DNA of 55,177 nucleotides from an uncultured Pelagibacteraceae bacterium. GTDB lineage: Bacteria; Pseudomonadota; Alphaproteobacteria; Pelagibacterales; Pelagibacteraceae. The notes beneath the pieces were generated by a model. It ran no database searches. It worked only from the letters and a program-made list of their open reading frames with translations, and was not told the DNA's origin. The stretch is taken from the NCBI GenBank assembly GCA_902515625.1, contig CABXVD010000004.1, positions 1 to 55,177 on the forward strand, read 5' to 3'. This document shows, one piece after another, positions 35,932 to 45,346 of this stretch. The position numbers were made by a program, and so were the translations under genes. Position 1 is the stretch's first letter. Every line of letters begins with the position of its first letter.

Positions 35932-36318
35932 CTAACTTAAGTAAATAGGTTTAATCAAATTTTTTTTAATTTTAAATTTGTCACACAAATTAGGTATATC
36001 CTCATATTTTATGTCTTTTTGGTCTTTAAAGTCTTTAAGACTATAGCAATAATAATCAATTCTTCTCGAAACATTCCATGCTTTAACTAATGATAAAGAG
36101 TTCCTTATGCCTGCAAAGCTACCTGGGCCTCGATTTACATATATTTTGCCAATATCTTCTATTTTTAAATTATTTGAATATAAAAAATCCTTAACAATTA
36201 AAGTCAATTTCTCATAATTAATTTTAGTATTCTCTTTAGTAATATTATAAATATCATCTTTAGTGATGATCATTAAAAACATTTTTTCACTTGCAATATC
36301 AATTAGTAGCTTATTCAT
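35932..36318 (-). CDS. tsaB: minimal TsaB (tRNA threonylcarbamoyladenosine synthesis)
   Basis: Partner of TsaD in making t6A37 of tRNAs. From ATG 36318 the protein is 128 residues. It starts MNKLLIDIASEKMFLMI and has the conserved VNRGPGSFAGIRNSLSLVKAW near 61-80. It ends PIYLS, as full-length TsaB ends P-x-YLR, but most of the second ASKHA domain is missing; usual TsaB is about 220-230 residues. The retained N-terminal domain is the part that contacts TsaD. Its first 53 bases overlap, head-to-head, the coding start of the deacetylase on the other strand. Confidence 0.85.
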   Translation of the reverse strand: MNKLLIDIASEKMFLMIITKDDIYNITKENTKINYEKLTLIVKDFLYSNNLKIEDIGKIYVNRGPGSFAGIRNSLSLVKAWNVSRRIDYYCYSLKDFKDQKDIKYEDIPNLCDKFKIKKNLIKPIYLS

Positions 36319-37327
36319 AATTATTTTATACTCTAATATTGGTCCTAAAGCAGATGAAAATAATATCAAATACTACTCAAATGATGAAGGTATTTTATCA
36401 ATTATGTACCATCGTTTTAATGAATCTAAATATCCATCAACAAATATTCAAATGGATATTTTTAAAGAACATATTCAGATAATTAAAAATTCAGATTACA
36501 CATTTCATAATCCTAATAAGTTTAAAGAACAATTTAATACCATAAAACTAAAAAAAGAAATTTTAATTACTATTGATGATGCATTTGAATCATTTTATTT
36601 TGAGGCATGGCCGTACTTAAGAAAAAATAAAATTCCATTTATCTTGTTTGTTTCAACTGAACCAGTAGGTAAAAATGGCTATATGACATGGGATCAAATA
36701 AGAGAAATTGAAAAAGAAAATTTTGTTTTAATTGGCCATCACTCACATAGCCATGATTATCTTATTGATGAAACCAACGATAGATTTATATCAGATATTG
36801 AAAAGGCAAATAAAGTTTTTTTAAAAGAACTAGACTATATTCCAAAATTATTTTCTTACCCATTCGGTGAATATTCAAAATTTATGAGGGATTATATTTC
36901 TAAAAATTTTGAATTTGCTTTTGGTCAACACTCTGGTGTTATTGATATAAACAAGGATAAATTTGAATTACCAAGATTTCCAATTAATGAAAAATATGGT
37001 GAATTAAAAAGGTTTAGTTCAATCATAAATTATTTTCCACTTGAATATAAAAAATTATTACCTTTAGAAAAGCAATTAACAAAATCTTCAAACCCTCCCA
37101 AGTTCATAGTTGAATTTTTTCAAGAACAAAAAAATTTAAATAATATTAATTGTTATTCAAATGAAGCCAACAAATGGGAAAAATCAAAAACTATTTTTTC
37201 AGGTACTAAACTATCAATTGAATTTAGAGCACCATTTGAGCCAAGAAGAGGAAGAGTAAATTGTTCTCTTAATGATGATGGTAAGTGGAGATGGTTAGGG
37301 ATTCAATTTCCAATTAAATCAAATTAG
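36266..37327 (+). CDS. exported polysaccharide deacetylase-family protein
   Basis: A 353-residue NodB-fold (CE4) protein with an N-terminal signal anchor (about residues 5-24). Motifs in order are YHRF, LITIDDAFESF with the catalytic/metal Asp pair, GHHSHSHDYL with the H-x3-H metal ligands, and SYPFGEYSKFM. A C-terminal beta-rich extension ends GKWRWLGIQFPIKSN. It probably removes acetyl groups from an envelope glycan; the substrate is unknown. No start codon exists between 36266 and the domain until well inside it, so the start must lie within tsaB antisense. GTG at 36263 is an alternative. Confidence 0.85.
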   Translation: MIIKNIFSLAISISSLFIIILYSNIGPKADENNIKYYSNDEGILSIMYHRFNESKYPSTNIQMDIFKEHIQIIKNSDYTFHNPNKFKEQFNTIKLKKEILITIDDAFESFYFEAWPYLRKNKIPFILFVSTEPVGKNGYMTWDQIREIEKENFVLIGHHSHSHDYLIDETNDRFISDIEKANKVFLKELDYIPKLFSYPFGEYSKFMRDYISKNFEFAFGQHSGVIDINKDKFELPRFPINEKYGELKRFSSIINYFPLEYKKLLPLEKQLTKSSNPPKFIVEFFQEQKNLNNINCYSNEANKWEKSKTIFSGTKLSIEFRAPFEPRRGRVNCSLNDDGKWRWLGIQFPIKSN

Positions 37328-38397
37328 ATTAAACTTTCTAGATCCTTGCTAGATGGTAACAGTTTAGCTTCATCAAAATCTTTTAGATTGTTCTGCATTA
37401 TTATTTTTTGAAGCACCTCTATATATTCATTCCCTGTTTCTGCATACTTATCAAGATGATTTGATAAAACTATACTATCCAGAGGTCTATTTCGATTTCT
37501 AAGGTTTGTTCTTGCCTTTCTTAAATTTTTATAAGACGGGTGTGTATTAAGATTTCTTAAATAAGCTCTTACTGAAAGCTGTAAACTATGAAATTTCATC
37601 ACCTTATGTTCTTCTCCTTTTTCAGCATTTTTTGGCTTGAGTCCCTCTCCAGACCATGTCCATTGTCCAAATAAAGCATTGCCTTTTAAAGCGAATCTAG
37701 AAGTCCCCCATCCTGTTTCTTTAGCTGCCTGAGCTATTGCTAGTGAAACTGGAATCTCATCCATTCTAATTTTTAAAGTTGAAAGATCATTTTGTCTAAC
37801 CCCATATTGTTTATACTTTTTTTCTAACCACTTCTTTTCTATGTCTGTATTACTATTTTTACTTAAAATCGTAAAAAGTCTTTTTCTATCTAATCTAATT
37901 TTATTATTTTCTTTAATAATTAAAGGCAAAACAATTTTGATAAACATTTCTTTTTTTTCATTTGCATTACCTATATTTTTAATCTCATTAGGAAGTAAAC
38001 CAATATCAATTGGTTTAACTAACTTATTATCTCTTACATCTTCCAAATTATATTTTACTTCCTTAAATAGAGCATTAATCTCTGAAGTTGTATACCTCAC
38101 GAGATTTATTTCTGATTTGTTTTCCTCCAAAATATCATAAAGAAGATCTATTTCGTCGCTTTGAACCCATGGGTCATCATCTTCAGATGATTTACGATTA
38201 TTCAAAGTCCTATTTAAAATATCTTTAGAATTATTTGTAAATTCCTCATTATGAAAATTTTTGTCTGCAAAATTTATTAAAATTGGTACAGTATAAAAAA
38301 ATGATGCAACAACAAAAGCACTTAAAGAAAATCTCGTAAATGTATTCAAGATCTTGTTTTTTACTCTTTTGTGTTTTATTTTTACTTTTAAATTCAT
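37324..38397 (-). CDS. Bax-like glucosaminidase-domain protein
   Basis: A 357-residue protein with an N-terminal membrane anchor (about residues 22-45: FSLSAFVVASFFYTVPILI). A middle helical region of unknown role follows. The C-terminal domain carries AIAQAAKETGWGTSRFALKG near residues 210-229, with the expected catalytic Glu, then NALFGQWTWSG and VMKFHSLQLSVRAYLRNLN. This is the Bax/FlgJ-like peptidoglycan glucosaminidase signature. It probably trims cell wall. A TTG at 38412 upstream would overlap nfu; ATG 38397 is preferred. Confidence 0.87.
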   Translation of the reverse strand: MNLKVKIKHKRVKNKILNTFTRFSLSAFVVASFFYTVPILINFADKNFHNEEFTNNSKDILNRTLNNRKSSEDDDPWVQSDEIDLLYDILEENKSEINLVRYTTSEINALFKEVKYNLEDVRDNKLVKPIDIGLLPNEIKNIGNANEKKEMFIKIVLPLIIKENNKIRLDRKRLFTILSKNSNTDIEKKWLEKKYKQYGVRQNDLSTLKIRMDEIPVSLAIAQAAKETGWGTSRFALKGNALFGQWTWSGEGLKPKNAEKGEEHKVMKFHSLQLSVRAYLRNLNTHPSYKNLRKARTNLRNRNRPLDSIVLSNHLDKYAETGNEYIEVLQKIIMQNNLKDFDEAKLLPSSKDLESLI

Positions 38398-38401
38398 AAT
38401 T

Positions 38402-38941
38402 TTAAATAGCAATTACCTCTTTAACCTCAGGTAAATAATGGCATAGTAAATTTTGAACTCCCTTTTTTAATGTCATAGTTGAACTAGGACATCCTGAGCA
38501 ACTACCTTGTAATTGTACTTTAACAACACCATCTTTATATTCTTTAAACTTAATATCCCCACCATCTCTAGCAACAGCTGGCCTTATTTTTTGATCTAAG
38601 ATTTTGACTATTTTTTGTTCAATTTCATCTAATTCAGATTCTTCCTGTTTTATATTTTCATCAATAACAAACTCTTTTCCATCAGAATAAAAATCATTTA
38701 TAAAAGAAATCACAATGTGTTTTATTTCATCCCATTTCGTTTGATCGCTTTTATTAACTGATAAAAAGTCTTGACCTAAGAAAACGCCTTCTACTCCGTT
38801 TACTGATAAAATATTTTTAACTAACTCATTTTTAATTTGATCCTTATTAGTAATTTCATAAGGACCACTATTAGAAACTTTCTTCCCAGGAAGAAATTTC
38901 AATGAATTTGGATTTGGAGTTACTTCAGTTTGCACAAACAT
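38402..38941 (-). CDS. NFU-type Fe-S cluster carrier
   Basis: A 179-residue protein with an N-terminal Nfu_N domain (FVQTEVTPNPNSLKFLPGK) and a C-terminal NifU domain with RPAVARDGGDIKF and the cluster-binding CSGCPSS near residues 153-159. It matches the mitochondrial NFU1 and alphaproteobacterial NfuA-like architecture. It probably delivers 4Fe-4S clusters to enzymes such as MiaB in this window. It is followed four bases later by the Bax-like gene. Confidence 0.93.
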   Translation of the reverse strand: MFVQTEVTPNPNSLKFLPGKKVSNSGPYEITNKDQIKNELVKNILSVNGVEGVFLGQDFLSVNKSDQTKWDEIKHIVISFINDFYSDGKEFVIDENIKQEESELDEIEQKIVKILDQKIRPAVARDGGDIKFKEYKDGVVKVQLQGSCSGCPSSTMTLKKGVQNLLCHYLPEVKEVIAI

Positions 38942-38993
38942 AAATTATATATAGTTTATATTTTAGAAATTAAAACTTGATATTAATTTTTTG

Positions 38994-39995
38994 TTAAAAA
39001 CCTACTATTTCTTTTATTTTTTTGATCTTTTTTGACGAAATTTTGTCAGCATGTTCAATTCCATCTAGAAGAATAGAATCAAGATATGATTGCTCGTTGA
39101 GTAATTGATTTATCTCTTTAGATATTGGCATAATTTTATTGACTACTAACTCTGATAGTTCATCTTTAAATTCTGAAAAATTTTTGCCTGCAAATTTTTC
39201 TATAGAAGATTCCAAAGTTGAGTTACTTAAACTAGCAAAAATGCCCAGTAGATTTTTCGCCTCCAGTCTCTTTTCAAGTTCTTTTATATCTTTTGGCATT
39301 GGTAAAGGATCTGTTTTAGCTTTTTTAATTTTATTAATTATTTGATCCTTATCATCAGTTAAGTTTATTCTACTTAGATCTGATAACTCAGATTTACTCA
39401 TTTTTTTTGATCCATCCTTTAAGCTCATAATTCTAGAAAACTCTTTTTGAATTAGAGGCTCTGGAACTTTTAAAAAACCCTCTACACCAAAATCATTATT
39501 GAATTTTTGAGCTATATCTCTGCATAACTCTAAGTGCTGCTTTTGATCGTCTCCTACAGGTACGTGGGTAGCATCATATAACAATATGTCAGCTGCCATG
39601 AGAACAGGATAAGAATACAATCCAATACTGGCTTTTTCCTTATCCTTTCCAGCTTTTTCTTTAAATTGGGTCATTCTATTTAGCCACCCCATACGAGCTA
39701 TACAACTTAAAATCCAGGCACCTTCACAATGAGCTGGTACACCAGATTGGTTAAAAATAATACTTTTTTTTGGATCTATCCCGCTTGCAATAAATGTTGC
39801 TACTGTTTCTCTAATATTTTTTTTTAATTCTTTAGGATCTTGTTTAATTGTTATTGCATGTAAATCCACAACACAAAAAATACATTGATTTGCGTCGTCA
39901 TTATTAAGTTCAACAAAATTCTTAATCGCACCTAGATAGTTACCAAGATGAAGATTACCTGTAGGCTGAACACCTGAAAATATTTTTTTGCTCAT
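38994..39995 (-). CDS. trpS: tryptophanyl-tRNA synthetase
   Basis: Class I aminoacyl-tRNA synthetase that charges tRNA-Trp. The 333-residue product has the opening [17 protein letters not shown] near residues 7-23, containing the HIGH-equivalent HLGN, then [18 protein letters not shown] near 141-158, and the KMSKS loop KKMSKSELS near 198-206. Length and motifs are normal. It is preceded by murJ with four bases between, so both are likely cotranscribed. Confidence 0.97.
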   Translation of the reverse strand: MSKKIFSGVQPTGNLHLGNYLGAIKNFVELNNDDANQCIFCVVDLHAITIKQDPKELKKNIRETVATFIASGIDPKKSIIFNQSGVPAHCEGAWILSCIARMGWLNRMTQFKEKAGKDKEKASIGLYSYPVLMAADILLYDATHVPVGDDQKQHLELCRDIAQKFNNDFGVEGFLKVPEPLIQKEFSRIMSLKDGSKKMSKSELSDLSRINLTDDKDQIINKIKKAKTDPLPMPKDIKELEKRLEAKNLLGIFASLSNSTLESSIEKFAGKNFSEFKDELSELVVNKIMPISKEINQLLNEQSYLDSILLDGIEHADKISSKKIKKIKEIVGF

Positions 39996-39999
39996 AAAG

Positions 40000-41529
40000 T
40001 TAATACTTTAATTTAATATCACTGATTTTAAAAGCTTTGATAAAATAACAAATTACAAGGTAAGAAGCTAAGCCTAATAATACTGATAATATTAGATAAA
40101 AAGATTTTGCTTTTTGTTCAAATGCAAGTTCATTTTGAAAAAAATTTAACAAAAATTGAAATATAAAACCCATTATTATTGAAGCAATAACTATTTTAAT
40201 AAATTTTATTAAAAATATTTTATTGAAAGAAAAAAGATTTTTGTTTTTTAAAAATACAAATAATAATATCCCATTAAACCAAGATGAAATAGTTGTTGCA
40301 ATAGGAATTATTATAAATCCAAATTCATTAAAGTAATAAACGCTTATTAAAATATTTAAAAAGACAGAAATTAACGAAATATAAAAAGGAGTCTTGGTAT
40401 TATGGTTTGCAAAAAAGAAGCTAGAAAACACTTTTATCAAAGCAAATGCAGGCAAACCTAAAGCAAAATAATATAGAGCTAGACTTGAATTTAAAACTGC
40501 AGTTTCATCAAATGATCCATAACCAAAGAGTGCAGAAATTATTTGTTCAGATCCAAGGATTAATGCAATAGATGCTGGCAAACTCAATAACAAACTTAAC
40601 TCAAGAGCTTTGTTTTGAATTAAAGTAATCTTGCTCTTTTTCTTAGATTCTACGTGTTTTGATAATTGTGGAAGTACAACTACTCCAATTGCAATCCCTG
40701 CAATTGCTAAATTGATTTGGTATATTCTATCCGCATAATAAAGGTAGGAAACCGCGCTTGCTTGAAATGAAGCAATAATTGTTCCAACTAATATATTTAT
40801 TTGCGTGACACCTGAAGAAAAAATACTGGGTAATAATTTTTTAAAAAAGATCTTAACTTTGTCAGATATTTTAATTTTAATATTAATATTAAGTGAATAA
40901 TGTTTTTTCACAAATTTATATAAAAATAATAATTGCAATAAGCCTGCTAAGGAAACTCCATATGATAAATAATATACCAAGTTATCCCCTAGAGAATTTG
41001 AAAATAATAAAATCAAAACTAAAATAATATTTAGTATTATTGGAGCTCCTGATGCGGCTGCGAATTTATTATGCGAATTCAAGATTGCTGCAAAAAATGA
41101 TGCCAAACAAATAAATAATAAAAAAGGAAAAGTAATGCGTGTCAAGGTTATTGATATTTCCATTTTATCAATGTCCCCTGTGAAGCCAGGAGCAATAACA
41201 GACACAAATGCAGGCATAAACAATTGAATAAGCAGCGTTATTAAAAGCAAACCTAGAAATAAAAGATTAAAAATATCATTTGCAAACTTGTTGGCTTGCT
41301 TTTTACTTTTAAGCATTTCTGATGCATAGCTCGGAACAAAAGCGGCATTAAAAGTTCCCTCTGAAAATAATCTTCTAAATGTATTTGGAATTCTAAATGC
41401 AACAAAAAAAGCGTCTGCTAATAATCCTGTCCCAAGAAATATTGCAATTAAAATATCTCTTAAATATCCAAGTAATCTACTTATGATAGTATAAAAACCA
41501 AATGTGCCTGTTGACTTAAGTAAGTTCAT
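40000..41529 (-). CDS. murJ: lipid II flippase MurJ
   Basis: Inner-membrane flippase for the peptidoglycan precursor lipid II. The 509-residue polytopic protein begins [21 protein letters not shown] and has the family segment [28 protein letters not shown] near residues 39-66 (shown by its edges [11 protein letters not shown] and RRLFSEG). About 13-14 helices follow, with a GxGxxVLPQLS motif in the second half. It is divergent from maeB across 50 bp. Confidence 0.95.
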   Translation of the reverse strand: MNLLKSTGTFGFYTIISRLLGYLRDILIAIFLGTGLLADAFFVAFRIPNTFRRLFSEGTFNAAFVPSYASEMLKSKKQANKFANDIFNLLFLGLLLITLLIQLFMPAFVSVIAPGFTGDIDKMEISITLTRITFPFLLFICLASFFAAILNSHNKFAAASGAPIILNIILVLILLFSNSLGDNLVYYLSYGVSLAGLLQLLFLYKFVKKHYSLNINIKIKISDKVKIFFKKLLPSIFSSGVTQINILVGTIIASFQASAVSYLYYADRIYQINLAIAGIAIGVVVLPQLSKHVESKKKSKITLIQNKALELSLLLSLPASIALILGSEQIISALFGYGSFDETAVLNSSLALYYFALGLPAFALIKVFSSFFFANHNTKTPFYISLISVFLNILISVYYFNEFGFIIIPIATTISSWFNGILLFVFLKNKNLFSFNKIFLIKFIKIVIASIIMGFIFQFLLNFFQNELAFEQKAKSFYLILSVLLGLASYLVICYFIKAFKISDIKLKY

Positions 41530-41579
41530 AAATCATATTAGTCTTAAATTTACCCCAATTGTACACATAATTATAATAA

Positions 41580-43865
41580 ATGAAAAAAACAAAGATTGAT
41601 CATTACACCGATAAAGAAGCCTTAGCTTTTCATAAAGATAAAAAACCTGGCAAGATTGAGATCATTTCTTCAAAAAATATGATAACTAAAAGAGATCTTG
41701 CACTTGCATATTCTCCTGGTGTTGCAGCTCCAGTTAAAGAAATTAGTGAAAATCCAGAGGCAGCTTATGATTATACAAGTAAAGGAAATTTAGTAGCTGT
41801 TATAAGTAATGGTTCAGCAATTTTAGGAATGGGAAATCTAGGCGCACTAGCTTCTAAGCCAGTGATGGAGGGTAAAGCCGTATTATTTAAGAGATTTGCA
41901 GACATAGACTCAATTGATCTTGAGATAGATAGTAAAAACTCTGAAGAGATCATCAACTCAATTAAAAATTTTGCTCCTAGTTTTGGTGGAATTAATTTAG
42001 AAGATATAGCAGCACCAGATTGCTTTATAATAGAGCAAAAATTAAAAGAAATTTTAGACATACCAGTTTTTCATGATGATCAGCATGGTACTGCAATAAT
42101 TACAACAGCTGCATTAATAAACGCGCTCGATATAAGTGGTAAATCAATAAAAGAAATTAGAGTTGTCGTTAATGGTGCAGGAGCATCAGCCCAAGCCTGT
42201 ACAGAATTATTTAAAAATTCAGGAGTTCCATCTGAAAATGTAATTATGCTTGATAGAAAAGGTGTAATCTATAAAGGAAGAACTGAAGGTATTGACCAAT
42301 GGAAATCAAAATATGCGGTTGAAACCAAACTAAGGACCCTTAATGATGCAATTAAAGGTGCAGATGTTTTTTTAGGATTGTCAGCAAAAGGCGTACTTAA
42401 AAAAGAGATGGTAAAAAATATGGCAAAAAAACCCATTATATTTGCATGTGCTAATCCTGACCCTGAAATTTTACCAGAAGAAATTAATGAAATAAGAAAT
42501 GATGCAATAGTTGCGACTGGAAGGTCTGATTATCCAAATCAGGTAAATAATTTAATAGGATTTCCCTATATTTTTAGAGGTGCTTTAGATGTTAGATCCA
42601 AAACAATTAACGAAGAGATGAAAGTTGCCGCATCACAAGCAATCGCCAAACTTGCAAGAGAAGATGTTCCGGATGAAGTAGTTGCTGCTATGGGTGGTGA
42701 AAGACCTCATTATGGAAAAGATTATATTATCCCATCGACATTTGATCCAAGATTAATAAGTGTTATCCCAGCAGCTGTTGCAAAAGCTGCTATGGAAAGT
42801 GGTGTAGCTAGAAAAAACATTGAAGATTTTGAAATTTACAAAGACCAATTAAAACAACGACTAGATCCAACAGTAACGATTATGCAAGGTATAAATTCAT
42901 TCATTAAAAAGAATCAAAAAAGGATTGTATTTGCTGACGGAGAAGACGAAAATACTTTGAAAGCTGCAATAGCATTTAAAAATTCAAAGTTGGGAATTCC
43001 TATTTTGATTGGTAAAGAAAGTAAAATTAAAGAACAAATTAAAAATATTGGATACAGCGAAAACTTTGATATTGAAATTGTAAATTCAAAAGATGAAGAG
43101 AAAAGAAACAGATATGTTAAATATTTATTTGAAAAATTACAGAGAGAGCAAGGTTTACTGAAAAGAGATTGTGATAGATTAGTCAGAAATGATAGAGTTA
43201 TATGGGCAACGAGTATGGTTGCATGTGGTGATGCTGACGGTGCTGTAACTGGTAATACTAGACGCTTCGGTGCCTCTTTGGAAAAGATTAAACAAGTAGT
43301 TAGTGTTAGAAAAGGAGAAATAATGTTTGGCCTAAATATGGTTGTGCATAAAGGTAAAACAATATTTATAGGAGATACCAGCGTTCACGAATACCCAACA
43401 TCAGAACAATTGGCAGAAATTGCTGTATCAACCGCAAGAGTAGTAAGGCTTTTCGGTTTTGATCCTAAAGTTGCATTTGTTTCTCATTCGACTTTTGGTC
43501 AACCTCTAACAAGTCGAACTAAACATATAAGAGATGCTGTTGAAATTTTAAAAGAAAAAAATGTAGATTTTGAATTTGATGGCGACATGCAACCAGACGT
43601 TGCTTTAAACCAGGAGTACGAAGAACTATATCCATTTGCAAAAATTGTTGGCAAGGCAAACATATTGATTATGCCGGGTCAACATAGTGCTGCGATATCA
43701 TACAAATTAATGAAAACAATTGGGGACTCAAAAGTAATTGGTCCTTTACTCATTGGGCTAGGACTTCCAATTGAGATTGCTCCTTTAAGATCTTCAACTT
43801 CAGAAATTATTAATTTAGCGTCTATTGCTGCATACTCATCTCAAGTTATAGATTATAAAAAATAA
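41580..43865 (+). CDS. maeB: NADP-dependent malic enzyme with C-terminal phosphotransacetylase-like domain
   Basis: Oxidatively decarboxylates malate to pyruvate. The 761-residue protein has the malic enzyme catalytic part (LALAYSPGVAAPV near residues 40-52 and VFHDDQHGTAIITTAA near 159-174), the nucleotide-binding VVNGAGASAQAC near 195-206, and a C-terminal PTA/PTB-type domain from about residue 430 that in this family acts in regulation by acetyl-CoA. The size is typical of MaeB. It stands alone as a transcription unit. Confidence 0.96.
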   Translation: MKKTKIDHYTDKEALAFHKDKKPGKIEIISSKNMITKRDLALAYSPGVAAPVKEISENPEAAYDYTSKGNLVAVISNGSAILGMGNLGALASKPVMEGKAVLFKRFADIDSIDLEIDSKNSEEIINSIKNFAPSFGGINLEDIAAPDCFIIEQKLKEILDIPVFHDDQHGTAIITTAALINALDISGKSIKEIRVVVNGAGASAQACTELFKNSGVPSENVIMLDRKGVIYKGRTEGIDQWKSKYAVETKLRTLNDAIKGADVFLGLSAKGVLKKEMVKNMAKKPIIFACANPDPEILPEEINEIRNDAIVATGRSDYPNQVNNLIGFPYIFRGALDVRSKTINEEMKVAASQAIAKLAREDVPDEVVAAMGGERPHYGKDYIIPSTFDPRLISVIPAAVAKAAMESGVARKNIEDFEIYKDQLKQRLDPTVTIMQGINSFIKKNQKRIVFADGEDENTLKAAIAFKNSKLGIPILIGKESKIKEQIKNIGYSENFDIEIVNSKDEEKRNRYVKYLFEKLQREQGLLKRDCDRLVRNDRVIWATSMVACGDADGAVTGNTRRFGASLEKIKQVVSVRKGEIMFGLNMVVHKGKTIFIGDTSVHEYPTSEQLAEIAVSTARVVRLFGFDPKVAFVSHSTFGQPLTSRTKHIRDAVEILKEKNVDFEFDGDMQPDVALNQEYEELYPFAKIVGKANILIMPGQHSAAISYKLMKTIGDSKVIGPLLIGLGLPIEIAPLRSSTSEIINLASIAAYSSQVIDYKK

Positions 43866-44459
43866 TTATTCTTTTTGAATTCTTAAGTCTTCGACTAATA
43901 TTATACTGGCAATTACATCCTCAACATCTAAAATTTCTTTAGCTTCACTGATTACCAAATCTTTTTCCTCTGAGGTTAATGCAATTCCATAAACGTAAAT
44001 TATCTTTTTATATGTATCAATTTGATAATTTGTTGCTTTTATATTTTTATTTACAATTAACGCTGTTCTAAATTGAGTGGTAATTAAAAGATCTTTAGCA
44101 GATTGTTTAAAGTTAAACTCTTTTTTTATTTTTATATCATTTCGAACTGATCTTGCACCCTTTGTTTCCCATGCAATTTTTGTTATTTGTAATTTTTCCT
44201 CAGGATTATCCACCTTTCCTGTTATAAAGATTCTTCCATCAAGAACTTTTGATTTGACTAACAAAAAATATTTTTTATCTTTTGCTAAAATTCTAGCAGA
44301 CAAACTTTTTTGCATTATTGAGTCATCTATCTGAGTTCCTAAAGTTCTGGGATCTAATGCAACACTAACACCAGTTCCAAATAATCCTTTAGAACTAACG
44401 CCCACACATCCTGTCAAAATAATTCCCAAACAGATTATAATTAATAGTTTAATTTTCAT
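43866..44459 (-). CDS. BON-domain lipoprotein (DolP/YraP-like)
   Basis: A 197-residue exported lipoprotein with a signal peptide and lipobox LTGC (Cys18), followed by two BON domains. The first is about residues 50-115, with VLDGRIFITGKVDNPEEK; the second is about 120-190, with IYVYGIALTSEEKDLVI. BON lipoproteins of the DolP type act at the outer membrane in envelope integrity. It lies downstream of rsmI, as dolP lies near rsmI/lpoA in gammaproteobacteria. Its start overlaps the end of rsmI by 11 bp. Its stop directly abuts the maeB stop. Confidence 0.88.
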   Translation of the reverse strand: MKIKLLIIICLGIILTGCVGVSSKGLFGTGVSVALDPRTLGTQIDDSIMQKSLSARILAKDKKYFLLVKSKVLDGRIFITGKVDNPEEKLQITKIAWETKGARSVRNDIKIKKEFNFKQSAKDLLITTQFRTALIVNKNIKATNYQIDTYKKIIYVYGIALTSEEKDLVISEAKEILDVEDVIASIILVEDLRIQKE

Positions 44460-45312
44460 TTTTTAATTTTAAACAGTATCTATAAATATCTTTTTTAGAT
44501 ACTTTACTATTATGACTTATAAAATCTGTTATTTCTTTTGTTGTAAGTTTATTGATCATTTTATTTATAATATTCATATCTGATTCACTTAAATTTTTAG
44601 AATTATTAATGTCGTTTTTTTTCTCTGATATAACAACTGTAATCTCACCTTTTGGTTCTTTTTGAAATACTTCTAATTCATTTACACTTACCCTTAAAAA
44701 TTCTTCAAATAACTTGGTAATTTCCCTGCAAATGACAATTTTTCTCTCACTAAAATGTTTTTTAATTTCTGGTATAATTTTATTAATTTTTTTAGGAGAT
44801 ACAAAAAAAACAAGACTTGAACCAAATTCGGAAAGTCTTTTTAACTCATTTGTTACCTGCTGTTTTTTCTCTGGAAGAAAACCATTAAAGTAAAACTGAT
44901 CAGAAAATCCACTGATTGATATAGCAGTCGCAACTGCTGATGGCCCAGGTATTGGGATAATATTAATATTATTTTTAACGCACTCATTTACCAAAAGTGA
45001 GCCAGGATCAGAAATAGCAGGTGTCCCTGCATCAGATATTAATGAAATTGTTTTACCAGATTTTAAATATTCAATAATTTTTAAAATATTTTTTTTTTCA
45101 TTAAATTTATGGTTTGAAATTAATTTTGATTTTATTTCATATTTATTTAACAAGTTTTTTGAAATTCGTGTGTCTTCGCATAGTATAAATTCAGATTGTT
45201 CTAATATTTCTAATGCTCTTATGGTAATATCTTTCAAATTTCCTATCGGCGTTGAAACTATATATAGTCCATTTTCATTATCTTTTATTTTAGATTGTGG
45301 TTTAATAATCAT
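44449..45312 (-). CDS. rsmI: 16S rRNA (cytidine1402-2'-O)-methyltransferase
   Basis: SAM-dependent methyltransferase that modifies C1402 in the ribosomal decoding centre. The 287-residue protein has LYIVSTPIGNLKDIT near residues 17-31, CEDTRISKNLL near 51-61, SLISDAGTPAISDPG near 84-98 and PGPSAVATAI near 121-130, all standard for the tetrapyrrole-methylase fold of RsmI. It is divergent from the PBP activator gene, a neighbourhood conserved across proteobacteria. Confidence 0.95.
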   Translation of the reverse strand: MIIKPQSKIKDNENGLYIVSTPIGNLKDITIRALEILEQSEFILCEDTRISKNLLNKYEIKSKLISNHKFNEKKNILKIIEYLKSGKTISLISDAGTPAISDPGSLLVNECVKNNINIIPIPGPSAVATAISISGFSDQFYFNGFLPEKKQQVTNELKRLSEFGSSLVFFVSPKKINKIIPEIKKHFSERKIVICREITKLFEEFLRVSVNELEVFQKEPKGEITVVISEKKNDINNSKNLSESDMNIINKMINKLTTKEITDFISHNSKVSKKDIYRYCLKLKNEN

Positions 45313-45346
45313 AATTTAGATAAAAGAACATTATATTAACATCAAA

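Noticed and set aside
38962-38968. TTTAGAA upstream of the NFU-type gene as an Irr box
   Set aside because: Only one half-site is present; the other arm does not match, and such heptamers are common in AT-rich DNA.
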